This document shows, in pieces, positions 25,809-34,527 of a stretch of DNA of 64,000 nt. The number at the start of each line of letters is the position of its first letter. Within the stretch, counting starts at the first letter, position 1. Source of the DNA: Amycolatopsis sp. 195334CR (lineage in GTDB: Bacteria; Actinomycetota; Actinomycetes; Mycobacteriales; Pseudonocardiaceae). The notes below the pieces were generated by a model. The model saw nothing but the letters and a program-made list of their open reading frames with translations, ran no database searches and was not told the DNA's origin. Location of the stretch: assembly GCF_017309385.1 (NCBI RefSeq), contig NZ_JAFJMJ010000001.1:1178001-1242000 (forward strand), read 5' to 3'. A program made the translations under genes and the position numbers.

Positions 25809-27268
25809 AGGCTCACCGCGATGTACTTGGTCTCCAGGAACTCGTCGATGCCGAACTTGCCGCCCTCGCGGCCCAGCCCGGAGGCCTTGATGCCGCCGAA
25901 GGGCGCGGCCGGGTTGGACACCAGGCCCTGGTTGAGCCCGACCATGCCGGACTCCAACTGCTCCGAAACCCGCAGCGCGCGCTTGATGTCGCTGGTGTAG
26001 AGGTAGCTGACCAGGCCGTACTCGGTGTCGTTGGCCGCGGCGAGCACCTCCTCTTCGGTGTCGAAGAGGTAGATCGGCGCCACCGGGCCGAAGATCTCCT
26101 CGGTCGCCATGTCCGCGTCCAGCGGCACCTCGGTCAGCACGGTCGCCTGGTAGAAGTTGCCCGGACCGTCCACAGTGGCCCCACCGGTGAGCACCTTGGC
26201 GCCGCGCTCGACGGCGTCGCGGACCAGGCCACCGACCTTGTCCACCGCGGCCTGGTCGATCAGCGGGCCGACCACCACGCCGTCCTCGGTGCCGCGGCCC
26301 ATCGGCAGCGCGGCCATCTTCTCGGTCAGCCTGCGGCCGAACTCGGCGGCCACGCCCTTCTGCACGTAGATCCGGTTGGCCGCGGTGCACGCCTCCCCGA
26401 TGTTGCGCATCTTCGCCATCATCGCGCCTTCGAGCGCGGCGTCCAGGTCGGCGTCGTCGAAGACGATGAACGGCGCGTTGCCGCCCAGCTCCATCGAGGT
26501 CCGCAGCACCTTGTCGGCGCACTGCTCCAGCAACTTCCGGCCGACCGCGGTGGACCCGGTGAAGGACAGCTTGCGCGCCCGGCCGTCGCGGATCAGCGGC
26601 TCCATCACGCCACCGGAGTCGCTGGTGGTCAGCACGTTGAGCACGCCTTCGGGCAGCCCGGCCTCGGCCAGGATCTCGGCCAGCGCCAGCATCGACAGCG
26701 GGGTCTGCGCGGCCGGCTTGATCACCATGGTGCAGCCGGCCGCGATCGCCGGGCCGATCTTGCGCGTGCCCATCGCCATCGGGAAGTTCCACGGGGTGAT
26801 CAGCAACGACACCCCGACCGGCTGCTTGGCCACCAGGAACCGGCCGGATCCGTTGGGCGCCACCGAGTAGTCCCCGCCGATCCGGACCGCCTCCTCGGCG
26901 AACCACCGGAAGAACTCGGCCGCGTAGGCGATCTCGCCACGTGATTCGGCCAGCGGCTTGCCCATCTCCAACGTCATCAGCAGCGCGAGTTCGTCGGTGC
27001 GGTCCACCAGCGCCTGGTACGCGCGCCGCAGGATCTCGCCCCGCTCGCGCGGTGCCGTCTTCGCCCACTCGGCCTGCGCGGCCGCCGCCGCGTCGAGCGC
27101 CGCCATGCCGTCCGCCGGCGAGGCGTCGGCCACCTCGCACAGCGCCTCACCGGTGGACGGATCGAGCACCGGGAAGGTCCGGCCACCTTCCGCGGCGGTC
27201 CACTTCCCGCCGATGAAAAGTTCCTTCGCGACCGTGTCGACGACCCCGGCCTCGCTGATCTCGCCCAT
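25805..27268 (-). CDS. Succinate-semialdehyde dehydrogenase-like aldehyde dehydrogenase
   Basis: A 487-residue aldehyde dehydrogenase of the SSADH (GabD) type. Catalytic Glu260 (MELGGNAP) and Cys294 (GEACTAANR) are 34 residues apart, and TPWNFPMAMGTRKIGPA is the conserved oxyanion/cofactor region. ATG at 27268 is preferred to an upstream in-frame ATG because AGGAGCGG lies eight bases before it. It is divergent from the class-III aminotransferase with operator 3 between them, a classical amino-acid-to-semialdehyde-to-acid pair. It may act on succinate semialdehyde or a homologue. Confidence 0.93.
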
Positions 27269-27322
27269 CACTACCGCTCCTGTCCGCATTCATTGCGCCC
27301 GGTCCGAGGGCCATGCTATGCA

Positions 27323-27336
27323 TATTGTCAACAATC
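27323..27336. promoter_or_regulatory. GntR operator candidate 3 (TATTGTCAACAATC)
   Basis: Third copy of the palindrome, matching the other sites at 13 of 14 positions with its CA centre, in the 102-bp gap between the divergent aldehyde dehydrogenase and aminotransferase genes. Confidence 0.75.
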
Positions 27337-27370
27337 GACAAGAGACCCCGTCCGAAGGAGCACCGCTGCC

Positions 27371-28627
27371 ATGGCCCAGCTCTCCCCCCTGCTCAAGCAG
27401 GCCACCCCGGTCGTCGTTGACCACGGCGAGGGCACCTATCTGTTCGACAGCGAAGGCAGGCGGCACCTGGACTTCACCGCCGGCATCGGCGTCACCAGCA
27501 CCGGTCACTGCCACCCCAAGGTGGTCGCCGCCGCCCAGGAACAGATCGGCAAGCTGATCCACGGGCAGTACACCACCGTGATGCACAAGCCGCTGCTCGA
27601 ACTGACCGAGCGCCTCGGCGGCGTACTGCCGTCCGGACTGGACTCCCTGTTCTTCGCCAACTCCGGCAGCGAGGCGGTCGAGGCGGCGCTGCGGCTGACC
27701 CGGCAGGCGACCGCGCGGCCGAACGTGATCGTGTTCCAGGGCGGGTTCCACGGCCGGACCGTCGCCGCCGCGTCGATGACCACCTCGGGCACCCGGTTCA
27801 GCGCGGGCTTCTCGCCGCTGATGTCCGGCGTGCACGTGGCCCCGTTCCCCTACGCCTACCACTACGGCTGGGACGAGAAGACCGCGACGAAGTTCGCGCT
27901 GCGCGAGCTGGACTACCTGTTCGCCACGGTCACCGCGCCGAACGAGGTCGCCGCGTTCTTCGTCGAGCCGGTCCTCGGTGAGGGCGGGTACGTGCCCGCG
28001 AACACCGAGTTCCTGGCCGGGCTGCGCGAGCGCGCCGACAAGCACGGCATCCTGCTGGTGCTCGACGAGGTGCAGACCGGCTTCGGCCGCACCGGCAAGT
28101 TCTGGGGCCACGACCACTTCGACGTGCGCCCGGACGTCGTGCTGATCGCGAAGGGCCTGGCCAGCGGCTTCCCGCTGTCGGGCATCGCCGCGTCGCAGGA
28201 ACTGATGTCGAAGGCGTGGCCGGGTTCGCAGGGCGGGACCTACGGCGGCAACGCGGTTTCGTGCGCGGCCGCCTGCGCCACGCTCGACGTGATCAAGGAA
28301 GAGGGGCTCGTCGCCAACGCCGCCGAGCGCGGCACGCAGCTGCTCGACGGCGCTCGCTTGATCGGGGACAAGAACGCCGCGATCGGGGACGTGCGTGGGC
28401 TCGGGCTGCTGGTCGGCTCGGAGTTCACCACCGCGGACGGCGAGCCGGACACGGTCACCGCGCAGGCCGCGCAGAAGGCCGCCGCCGAGCGCGGACTGCT
28501 GCTGCTCACCTGCGGTGCCTACATGAACGTGGTCCGGATGATCCCGCCGCTGGTGGTCACCGCCGAGCAGATCGACGAGGCGCTGGGCATCTGGGCCGAG
28601 GTCGTCGACACCGTCACCAAGAACTGA
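27371..28627 (+). CDS. Class-III omega-aminotransferase (GABA-aminotransferase-like)
   Basis: A 418-residue PLP enzyme transferring an amino group from an omega-amino acid or amine. The cofactor lysine is Lys261 in VLIAKGLASGFPLSG, the PLP-nitrogen aspartate is Asp232 in LDEVQTGFGRTG, and NSGSEAVEAALRLTR is the phosphate loop. ATG at 27371 has GAAGGAG upstream. It begins a two-gene unit with the DUF3830 gene, opposite the SSADH-like gene; the pair would convert an omega-amino acid to a dicarboxylate. Ornithine or acetylornithine aminotransferase is less likely because no arginine genes are near. Confidence 0.92.
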   Translation: MAQLSPLLKQATPVVVDHGEGTYLFDSEGRRHLDFTAGIGVTSTGHCHPKVVAAAQEQIGKLIHGQYTTVMHKPLLELTERLGGVLPSGLDSLFFANSGSEAVEAALRLTRQATARPNVIVFQGGFHGRTVAAASMTTSGTRFSAGFSPLMSGVHVAPFPYAYHYGWDEKTATKFALRELDYLFATVTAPNEVAAFFVEPVLGEGGYVPANTEFLAGLRERADKHGILLVLDEVQTGFGRTGKFWGHDHFDVRPDVVLIAKGLASGFPLSGIAASQELMSKAWPGSQGGTYGGNAVSCAAACATLDVIKEEGLVANAAERGTQLLDGARLIGDKNAAIGDVRGLGLLVGSEFTTADGEPDTVTAQAAQKAAAERGLLLLTCGAYMNVVRMIPPLVVTAEQIDEALGIWAEVVDTVTKN

Positions 28628-28640
28628 GGGAGAGCCTTCG

Positions 28641-29144
28641 TTGGCCCGCTACATCACCATCACGCTGGACAAGCGCGGCGTGTCCTGCCGCGCCCGGCTG
28701 CTCGACGCCGAGGCACCGCGCACCTGCGAGGCCGTGTGGAACGCGCTGCCGCAGAGCGGTTCGGCCTACCACGCGAAGTACGCGCGCAACGAGGTCTACA
28801 CGCTCGTGCCGCCGTTCGCCCAGCCCAAGCCGGGCCGGGAGAACCCGACCGTCACGCCGATCCCGGGTGACGTCGTGTACTTCGGCTTCGAGGCATGGGA
28901 GATCGGCAATCCCGCGTACGGCTACGACGAGGGCAGCGAAGCCCACAGCGACCAGGGCGCCACGGACCTCGCCATCTTCTACGGCCGCAACAACCTGCTG
29001 ATCAACGGCGACGCCGGCTGGGTGCCCGGCAACGTGTTCGCCACGATCGAGGAGGGGCTGGCGGAGATGGCGGCGGCGTCGCAGGACCTGTGGCTCCGCG
29101 GCGTCGAGGGCGAGACGCTTTCCTTCGCCCGCGCGGAAAACTGA
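28641..29144 (+). CDS. DUF3830 family protein (cyclophilin-like fold)
   Basis: A 167-residue cytoplasmic protein of the DUF3830 family, whose members have a cyclophilin-like barrel and no settled function. Family stretches visible include the opening ITITLDKRGVSCRARLLD and the central GDVVYFGFEAWEIG, and the late NLLINGDAGWVPGNVFATI. TTG start at 28641 follows GGGAG. It is thirteen bases after the aminotransferase stop and thus in the GntR-regulated set. The genomic link argues for a role with small acids or amides, perhaps as an isomerase/hydrolase or binding protein; that is inference. Confidence 0.8.
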   Translation: MARYITITLDKRGVSCRARLLDAEAPRTCEAVWNALPQSGSAYHAKYARNEVYTLVPPFAQPKPGRENPTVTPIPGDVVYFGFEAWEIGNPAYGYDEGSEAHSDQGATDLAIFYGRNNLLINGDAGWVPGNVFATIEEGLAEMAAASQDLWLRGVEGETLSFARAEN

Positions 29145-29412
29145 ACCTGCCGGGTGGGCGCGAGCCGGGCTTGTGCCCACCCGATCAGGTGATCTCCTCG
29201 CTTTTACTTTGCGCGATAATTCGATCACCCGTCCGGGCCGCTTCACTCCACCAATGCCGCATTCAGGCGGCCATCACGCACAGTGAGCACAACTACCCCG
29301 GGTAGCGTCGCCCCGTTCGGCGACCCCGCCACGAAACCCGAAGGACTTACGTGTTTAGCCTGAGGGGTTGCTTGCCGAGCGGAAGCAACAGACCCGGTGA
29401 CCGAGCGGCTTT
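29145..29412. other. Intergenic stretch with a short palindrome
   Basis: No gene is supported between the DUF3830 stop and the leader of the small peptide gene. A palindrome CTACCC-C-GGGTAG lies at 29293-29305 and a lone -10-like GATAAT occurs near 29214. No clear terminator for the DUF3830 unit was recognised. Confidence 0.4.
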
Positions 29413-29444
29413 TTGACATCGCGCCAATCCGGCTGCGAATCTCG

Positions 29445-29466
29445 GAATCGCTTTCGAAAGCAATTC
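29445..29466. promoter_or_regulatory. 22-bp near-perfect palindrome in the leader of a small gene
   Basis: GCTTTCGAAAGC is a perfect 12-bp palindrome, extended by GAAT/ATTC arms with one mismatch. A TTGACA hexamer precedes it at 29413-29418 and the small open frame begins 36 bases after it. It could be an operator or an RNA hairpin. Confidence 0.45.
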
Positions 29467-29502
29467 ACATTCGATGCGACCTTTTCCGAGGAGTTCCCAC
29501 CC

Positions 29503-29595
29503 ATGCAGATTTTCGCCGCCCACGCCCACCACGCCGACGACCTCATCACCAGCGCGCTGGCCTGCCTCGCGCACCTCGTCGGCTGGCTCGTCTGA
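29503..29595 (+). CDS. Candidate 30-residue peptide
   Basis: A short open frame encoding a histidine-rich N-terminal half (HAHHADD) and a hydrophobic C-terminal half (ALACLAHLVGWLV). It is supported by a strong GAGGAG ribosome site nine bases before the ATG, a TTGACA box and the structured leader. I do not recognise the family. It may be a small membrane peptide, a regulatory leader peptide for the flavoprotein operon 107 bp downstream, or chance. No modification enzyme lies next to it. Confidence 0.45.
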   Translation: MQIFAAHAHHADDLITSALACLAHLVGWLV

Positions 29596-29702
29596 GGCCA
29601 GCGAGAGAACGTGAAAGGTCTTCATAGCGGGATTCGTCCGGCCCGTACTACCCTGCGGTAACCAGGTCTCGGCGCAGAGGTGAGAGGACGGTCGACACCG
29701 CC

Positions 29703-31103
29703 ATGAACGACAGCGGTTCCGGGGGTTTCGCACAGCGCCTCGCCGACATCGTCGGCCAGGCCAACCTGCTCACCGGCGACGCCGTGGGCGAGGACTACGC
29801 CCACGACGAGTGCCTCACCGTGGAGCCGGCGAAACCCGCCTACGTGGTCAAACCGGCGACCGCCGAAGAAACCGCGGAACTGCTCAAGGCCGCGGGCGAG
29901 CACCGGGTTCCGGTGACCGCCCGCGGCTCGGGCAGCGGCCTGTCCGGCGCGGCCAGGCCGCGGCCCGACGGCCTGCTCATCTCCTTCGAGCGGATGAACC
30001 AGGTGCTCGAAATCGACGCCGACAACCACGTCGCGGTGGTGCAACCCGGCGTCACGCTGGCCGAACTCGACGAGAAGACCGCCGCGGCCGGCCTGTCCTA
30101 CACCGTCTACCCCGGTGAGCTGAGCGCGAGCGTCGGCGGCAACGTCGGCACCAACGCGGGCGGCATGCGCGCGGTGAAGTACGGCGTCACCCGGCACAAC
30201 GTGCTGGGCCTGCAGGCCGCGCTGCCCAGCGGTGAGCTGATCCGCACCGGCGGCAAGACCACCAAGACCTCCACCGGCTACGACCTCACCCAGCTGATCA
30301 TCGGCTCCGAGGGCACGCTCGCGCTGGCCACCGAGGTGACCGTCCGGCTGCACCCGCGCCTGGGCCACGGCGCCACCGCGCTCGCCCCGTTCGCCGATCT
30401 CGACCAGGTGATGCGCGCGGTGCCGAAGATCATCGCCAGCGGGCTCGACCCGCACATCCTGGAGTACATCGACAACCTGACCATGGCCGCGATCGTCTAC
30501 AAGGAACAGTTGTCGCTCGGCGTGCCGGACGAGGTCAGGGACTCCTCGCAGGCGTACCTGGTGGTGTCGCTGGAAAACCGCGACAACGACCGGCTGCACG
30601 CCGACATGGAGCAGCTCGGCGAACTGCTGGCCGAACTGGGTGCCGCCGACGTCTACGTGCTGGAGGGACCGGCCGCCCGCAAGCTGATCGAGGCGCGGGA
30701 GAAGGCGTTCTGGACGGCGAAGTCGGTCGGCGCGGACGACGTGATCGACGTGGTCATCCCGCGCGCGGAGATGCCCGCCTTCCTGGCCAAGGTGCGGGAG
30801 CTGGCCACCGCCGCCGAGTCCGGCGCGGTCGGCTGCGGGCACGCCGGGGACGGCAACGTCCACTTGGGAATCTTCCAGAAGGACCCGGCGAAGCGGCGCG
30901 CGCTGCTGCATGAGATCTTCGCGGCGGGCATGGCCGCCGGCGGGTCGATCTCCGGCGAGCACGGCATCGGCCACGCCAAGAAGGAGCACTTCCTCGAACT
31001 GGAGGACCCGGCGAAGATCGAGCTGATGCGGCGGATCAAGCTGTCCTTCGACCCCCTGGGCATCCTCAACCCGGGCGTTCTCTTCGACCAGGAGTCACAG
31101 TGA
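29703..31103 (+). CDS. FAD-linked oxidase, GlcD/D-lactate dehydrogenase type
   Basis: A 466-residue flavoprotein of the VAO/PCMH fold that oxidises a 2-hydroxy acid to a 2-oxo acid. FAD-binding elements are TARGSGSGLSGAARP and SVGGNVGTNAGGMRAVKYG; the C-terminal CGHAGDGNVH and SGEHGIGHAKK are the substrate/metal motifs of glycolate and lactate oxidases. The ATG follows within a short leader. Its stop overlaps the start of the ThDP enzyme gene by GTGA, which suggests that the 2-oxo acid produced is passed to that enzyme for decarboxylation or ligation. No iron-sulfur partner (GlcF) is present. Confidence 0.92.
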   Translation: MNDSGSGGFAQRLADIVGQANLLTGDAVGEDYAHDECLTVEPAKPAYVVKPATAEETAELLKAAGEHRVPVTARGSGSGLSGAARPRPDGLLISFERMNQVLEIDADNHVAVVQPGVTLAELDEKTAAAGLSYTVYPGELSASVGGNVGTNAGGMRAVKYGVTRHNVLGLQAALPSGELIRTGGKTTKTSTGYDLTQLIIGSEGTLALATEVTVRLHPRLGHGATALAPFADLDQVMRAVPKIIASGLDPHILEYIDNLTMAAIVYKEQLSLGVPDEVRDSSQAYLVVSLENRDNDRLHADMEQLGELLAELGAADVYVLEGPAARKLIEAREKAFWTAKSVGADDVIDVVIPRAEMPAFLAKVRELATAAESGAVGCGHAGDGNVHLGIFQKDPAKRRALLHEIFAAGMAAGGSISGEHGIGHAKKEHFLELEDPAKIELMRRIKLSFDPLGILNPGVLFDQESQ

Positions 31104-32659
31104 GCATGAACGGCGCGCAGTCCCTCATCCGCACCCTCGTCGAGGCGGGGGTGGAAGTGTGCTTCGCCAATCCCGGCACCTCGGAGATGCACTTCGTGGC
31201 CGCGCTGGACTCGGTGCCGGAGATGCGCGGCGTGCTCGCGTTGTTCGAGGGCGCGGTGACCGGTGCCGCGGACGGCTACGCCCGCATCGCCGGCCGCCCG
31301 GCGGCGACCCTGCTGCACCTGGGCCCAGGCCTGGCCAACGGCATGGCGAACCTGCACAACGCGAAGCGCGCGCACACGCCGGTGGTCAACATCATCGGTG
31401 ACCACGCGATCGACCACAAGAAGTACGACGCCCCGCTGGAATCCGACATCGAGGCGCTCACCGGCACGCTGAACGGCTGGTCGCGGCGTTCGGACCACAC
31501 CGCCGACGTCGGCGCGGACGCGGCCGCCGCGGTCGCCGCCGCGCAGGACGCGCCGGGCCGGATCGCCAACCTGATCCTGCCCGCCGACGTTTCCTGGGGC
31601 GAGGGCGGGAAAACCTGCCCGCCGGTACCCGCGCGCGTGCCGAAGGAAGTGGACGAGACCACCGTCAAGCAGATCGCCGAAGTGCTGCGCACCGGGGAAT
31701 CCGCGGCGCTGCTGATCGGTGGCGCGGCCTGCCGGGAGACCGGACTGCGGGCGGCGAGCCGGATCGCCGCGGCGACCGGGGCCAAGCCGTTCGCCGAGGT
31801 CTTCCCCGCCCGGATCGAACGCGGTGCCGGGCTGCCGACCATCGAGCGGCTCGGGTACCTGGCCGAGCACGTCGAGTACCAGTTGCAGGGCGTCAAGCAC
31901 CTGATCGTGGCCGGGACCAAGGCGCCGGTCTCGTTCTTCGCCTACCCGGGCAAGGCCAGCGACCTGGTGCCCGAGGGCGCGCAGGTGCACACCCTGGCCG
32001 GGCTGGACGCGGACGTGGTCGGCGCCTTGCAGGACCTCGCCGACCTGGTCGCCGCGGACACCGAACCCGTGCTGCAGGAGGCACACCGGCCCGCGTTGCC
32101 GAGCGGTCCGCTGACCCCGCAGAACTGGGTCGAGGTGATCGGGGCCCTGCTGCCGGACAACGCGATCATCGCCGACGAGGCCAACACCTCCGGTGTGCTG
32201 CTGCCGGGCGCGACCGCCGGTGCGCCCCGGCACGACGTGCTGACGCTGACCGGTGGCGCGATCGGCCAGGGCATCCCGGTGGCCACCGGCGCGGCGATCG
32301 CGGCGCCCGACCGCCCGGTGATCAACCTGCAGTCCGACGGCAGCGCGTTGTACACGATCTCGGCGCTGTGGACGCAGGCGCGGGAGAAGTCCAACGTCAC
32401 CACGGTGTTGTTGAACAACCGGGCCTACGCGATCCTGCGGATGGAGCTGCAGCGGGTCGGCGCGGACGGTTCCGGGCCGAAGGCGGCCGAGTTGCTCGAC
32501 CTGTCGGGGCCGGACATGGACTTCGCGAAGATCGCCGAAGGCATGGGCGTCCCGGCTCGCCGGGCGACGACGGCCGAGGAGCTGGCGGACGCGTTCGCGT
32601 GGGCGCTGGCCGAGCCGGGTCCGCACCTGATCGACACGATCGTGCCCCCGCTGGTCTGA
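31100..32659 (+). CDS. Thiamine diphosphate enzyme, acetolactate synthase / benzoylformate decarboxylase-like
   Basis: A 519-residue ThDP enzyme. The catalytic glutamate is Glu50 in LALFEGAVTGAADGYAR, the PP-domain motif is the variant SDGSALYTISALWTQ followed by NNRAYAI. The protein is shorter than biosynthetic acetolactate synthases and has no partner small subunit, so a catabolic lyase or decarboxylase is more likely. It is coupled to the FAD-linked oxidase gene. The GTG at 31100 gives the overlap; an ATG six bases in is the alternative start. Compare the second ThDP enzyme at 7513. Confidence 0.88.
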   Translation: MSMNGAQSLIRTLVEAGVEVCFANPGTSEMHFVAALDSVPEMRGVLALFEGAVTGAADGYARIAGRPAATLLHLGPGLANGMANLHNAKRAHTPVVNIIGDHAIDHKKYDAPLESDIEALTGTLNGWSRRSDHTADVGADAAAAVAAAQDAPGRIANLILPADVSWGEGGKTCPPVPARVPKEVDETTVKQIAEVLRTGESAALLIGGAACRETGLRAASRIAAATGAKPFAEVFPARIERGAGLPTIERLGYLAEHVEYQLQGVKHLIVAGTKAPVSFFAYPGKASDLVPEGAQVHTLAGLDADVVGALQDLADLVAADTEPVLQEAHRPALPSGPLTPQNWVEVIGALLPDNAIIADEANTSGVLLPGATAGAPRHDVLTLTGGAIGQGIPVATGAAIAAPDRPVINLQSDGSALYTISALWTQAREKSNVTTVLLNNRAYAILRMELQRVGADGSGPKAAELLDLSGPDMDFAKIAEGMGVPARRATTAEELADAFAWALAEPGPHLIDTIVPPLV

Positions 32660-32725
32660 TTTTCTCAGGGTCTTCTCATAAAGATCTTCGGTAACTGACG
32701 GTTTCGCCCGGTTCACTGGAGGTGT

Positions 32726-32742
32726 ACCGGGCGGGACCCGGT
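32726..32742. other. Short hairpin upstream of the PP2C gene
   Basis: ACCGGG-CGGGA-CCCGGT in the 104-bp gap between the ThDP enzyme stop and the phosphatase start. It may be a weak terminator for the former; no T-run follows. Confidence 0.35.
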
Positions 32743-32763
32743 CGTACCGTGAGGAGGCCGGCC

Positions 32764-33495
32764 ATGATGACCACGCTCCAGTTGCCCGTCGGACACCGTC
32801 CGATGTCGGACTCGGTCAGCAAGCGCGGGCCGCGCTCCATCAACGCTGACGCGGTCGCCACCCACACCGACGCCGTCTCGGGCCGCACGGCTTTCGTGGT
32901 GGCCGACGGGGTGGGTGACCACCTGCTGGCCGCCCGCGCCGCCCGGTTGTCGGCCCGCGTCGCCGCGGAGGTTTCGTCCCGGGAGGGCGCCTTCGCCGGT
33001 TTGCTTGCGGCGCAACGGGAACTGCGGTCGCAGTTCGAGCAGGCGCAGGCGGACTGCGTGCTGATCGTGGCGGTGCTGCCGCCGCTGGACTCCCCGGTGG
33101 AGGCGCAGGCGGACATCGCCTGGGTCGGGGACTGCCGGCTGTACCGCTGGAACGGGCGGGTGTTGTCGCAGCTGACGGTGGACCACACGCTGGCGGAGTT
33201 CTGGCGTTCGCAGGACCTGGTGCCCTCGGCGCGCATGGAACACGTGGTGACCGACTCGGTCCGCACCGCGCGCGACTCGGACGTCGGGCGCGCCTACACC
33301 CCGGTGCGCGGCGGTCGCCTCCTGCTCTGCACCGACGGGGTGCACAAGACGCTGAACATGGTGGCGGTGAAGGAACTCCTGTCCGGTGCGGAAGACCCGC
33401 ACTCGGCCGCCGGCAAACTGGTCGGCGCCGCCCACACCCTGGGCAGCGGGGACAACGCCACCGCCGTGGTGGTCGACCTACAACCCCTCCCGTAA
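32764..33495 (+). CDS. PP2C-type serine/threonine protein phosphatase
   Basis: A 243-residue metal-dependent phosphatase, cytoplasmic, without membrane segment. The metal-binding aspartates are visible in VVADGVGDH, IAWVGDCRLYR, LLCTDGVHK and SGDNATAVVV, in the normal PP2C order. ATG at 32764 (or 32767) follows GAGGAGG. The N-terminal RSINADAV replaces the usual RxxNED motif, a common small variation. No kinase partner is adjacent, so the target is unknown; it may act on Ser/Thr kinases or anti-sigma-type systems elsewhere. Confidence 0.9.
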   Translation: MMTTLQLPVGHRPMSDSVSKRGPRSINADAVATHTDAVSGRTAFVVADGVGDHLLAARAARLSARVAAEVSSREGAFAGLLAAQRELRSQFEQAQADCVLIVAVLPPLDSPVEAQADIAWVGDCRLYRWNGRVLSQLTVDHTLAEFWRSQDLVPSARMEHVVTDSVRTARDSDVGRAYTPVRGGRLLLCTDGVHKTLNMVAVKELLSGAEDPHSAAGKLVGAAHTLGSGDNATAVVVDLQPLP

Positions 33496-33577
33496 CCGTC
33501 GCCCATTTCCCAAAAAAGGGGCGCCCTCACCACCTCACCTGGCGGGACCGCTGACGCCGCCCACGCCGTGGTGTCTC

Positions 33578-34465
33578 TCAGCCGAGTGCTTGACTCCCGG
33601 TCGTCGGCTTCTCCTGGCTGGCCGCCCACGAGGCCAGCAGGGCCAGGCCGTCCGCAGCCGCCGTGCCGGTGGGTGCGGTGTAGACGTTCAGCAGCAGCCC
33701 GGGCTCGGCGGACATCTCCATTGACTCGACATCCAGGTCGAGCCGGCCCACTACCGGGTGGTGCAAGCGCTTGCGCCCCGACCGGTGCAGCCGCACGTCC
33801 TGAGAGGCCCACCGCTGCCGAAAAAGTTCACTGCGCGTCGACAGTTCACCGACCAGGGCGATCAGCTCCTCGTCGTGCGGGTTGCGCCCGGCTTCCATGC
33901 GCAGCTTCGCGGCCACATCGCGGGCGACCCGGTCGTAGTCGACGAAGAACGCTGTTGCCGCCTCGGGTTCCAGGTACACAAACCGCGCGGTGTTCAGCGG
34001 TCGTCGCGCGTCGGCCAGCATCGGTGAGTACAGCGCACGGGCGAGGTGGTTCGTGGCCAGCACGTCATAACGGCCATTGCAAAGCCAAGCCGGCGCACCG
34101 GTGATGGCGTCGAGCACCTGTTGAAGCGCCGGACGCACCCTCACGGCGGATCGCCGGGGACCGCTGGGCGCCTTGGATCGCCGCGCCAGGCGGAACAGGT
34201 GATCGCGCTCGGCCTCGTCGAGTTGCAGGGCGGAGGCCAACGCGTCGAGCACCCCGTCGGAGGCGCCGGCGAGGCTGCCGCGCTCCAAACGCACGTAGTA
34301 GTCGACCGACACCCCCGCCAGCAAAGCCACCTCTTCGCGACGCAGCCCTTTCACCCGGCGGTTGGCGCCACCATGTGCGGGCAGTCCGGCCCGCTCGGGC
34401 GCGATCCGCGCGCGACGCGAGCGCAGGAATTCCTTGATCTCGGTGCGCAGATCGATCGTGGTCAC
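33578..34465 (-). CDS. XRE family regulator with MmyB-like ligand domain
   Basis: A 295-residue regulator: an XRE helix-turn-helix at about residues 35-90 (RRVKGLRREEVALLAGVSVDYYVRLERG) and a C-terminal MmyB-like domain rich in hydrophobic pocket residues (PAWLCNGRYDVLATNHLARALY, LLLNVYTAPTGT). Regulators of this kind are common in actinomycetes beside short-chain dehydrogenases, and here the SDR gene lies directly upstream on the same strand, 62 bases away. GTG start at 34465. It probably represses the SDR gene and itself. Confidence 0.9.
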   Translation of the reverse strand: MTTIDLRTEIKEFLRSRRARIAPERAGLPAHGGANRRVKGLRREEVALLAGVSVDYYVRLERGSLAGASDGVLDALASALQLDEAERDHLFRLARRSKAPSGPRRSAVRVRPALQQVLDAITGAPAWLCNGRYDVLATNHLARALYSPMLADARRPLNTARFVYLEPEAATAFFVDYDRVARDVAAKLRMEAGRNPHDEELIALVGELSTRSELFRQRWASQDVRLHRSGRKRLHHPVVGRLDLDVESMEMSAEPGLLLNVYTAPTGTAAADGLALLASWAASQEKPTTGSQALG

Positions 34466-34527
34466 CCCTCCACCGTAGGCCCCGTCCGCGGGCGAAGGGA
34501 GGTTCTGCTGGTACCCCCAAGGAATAC

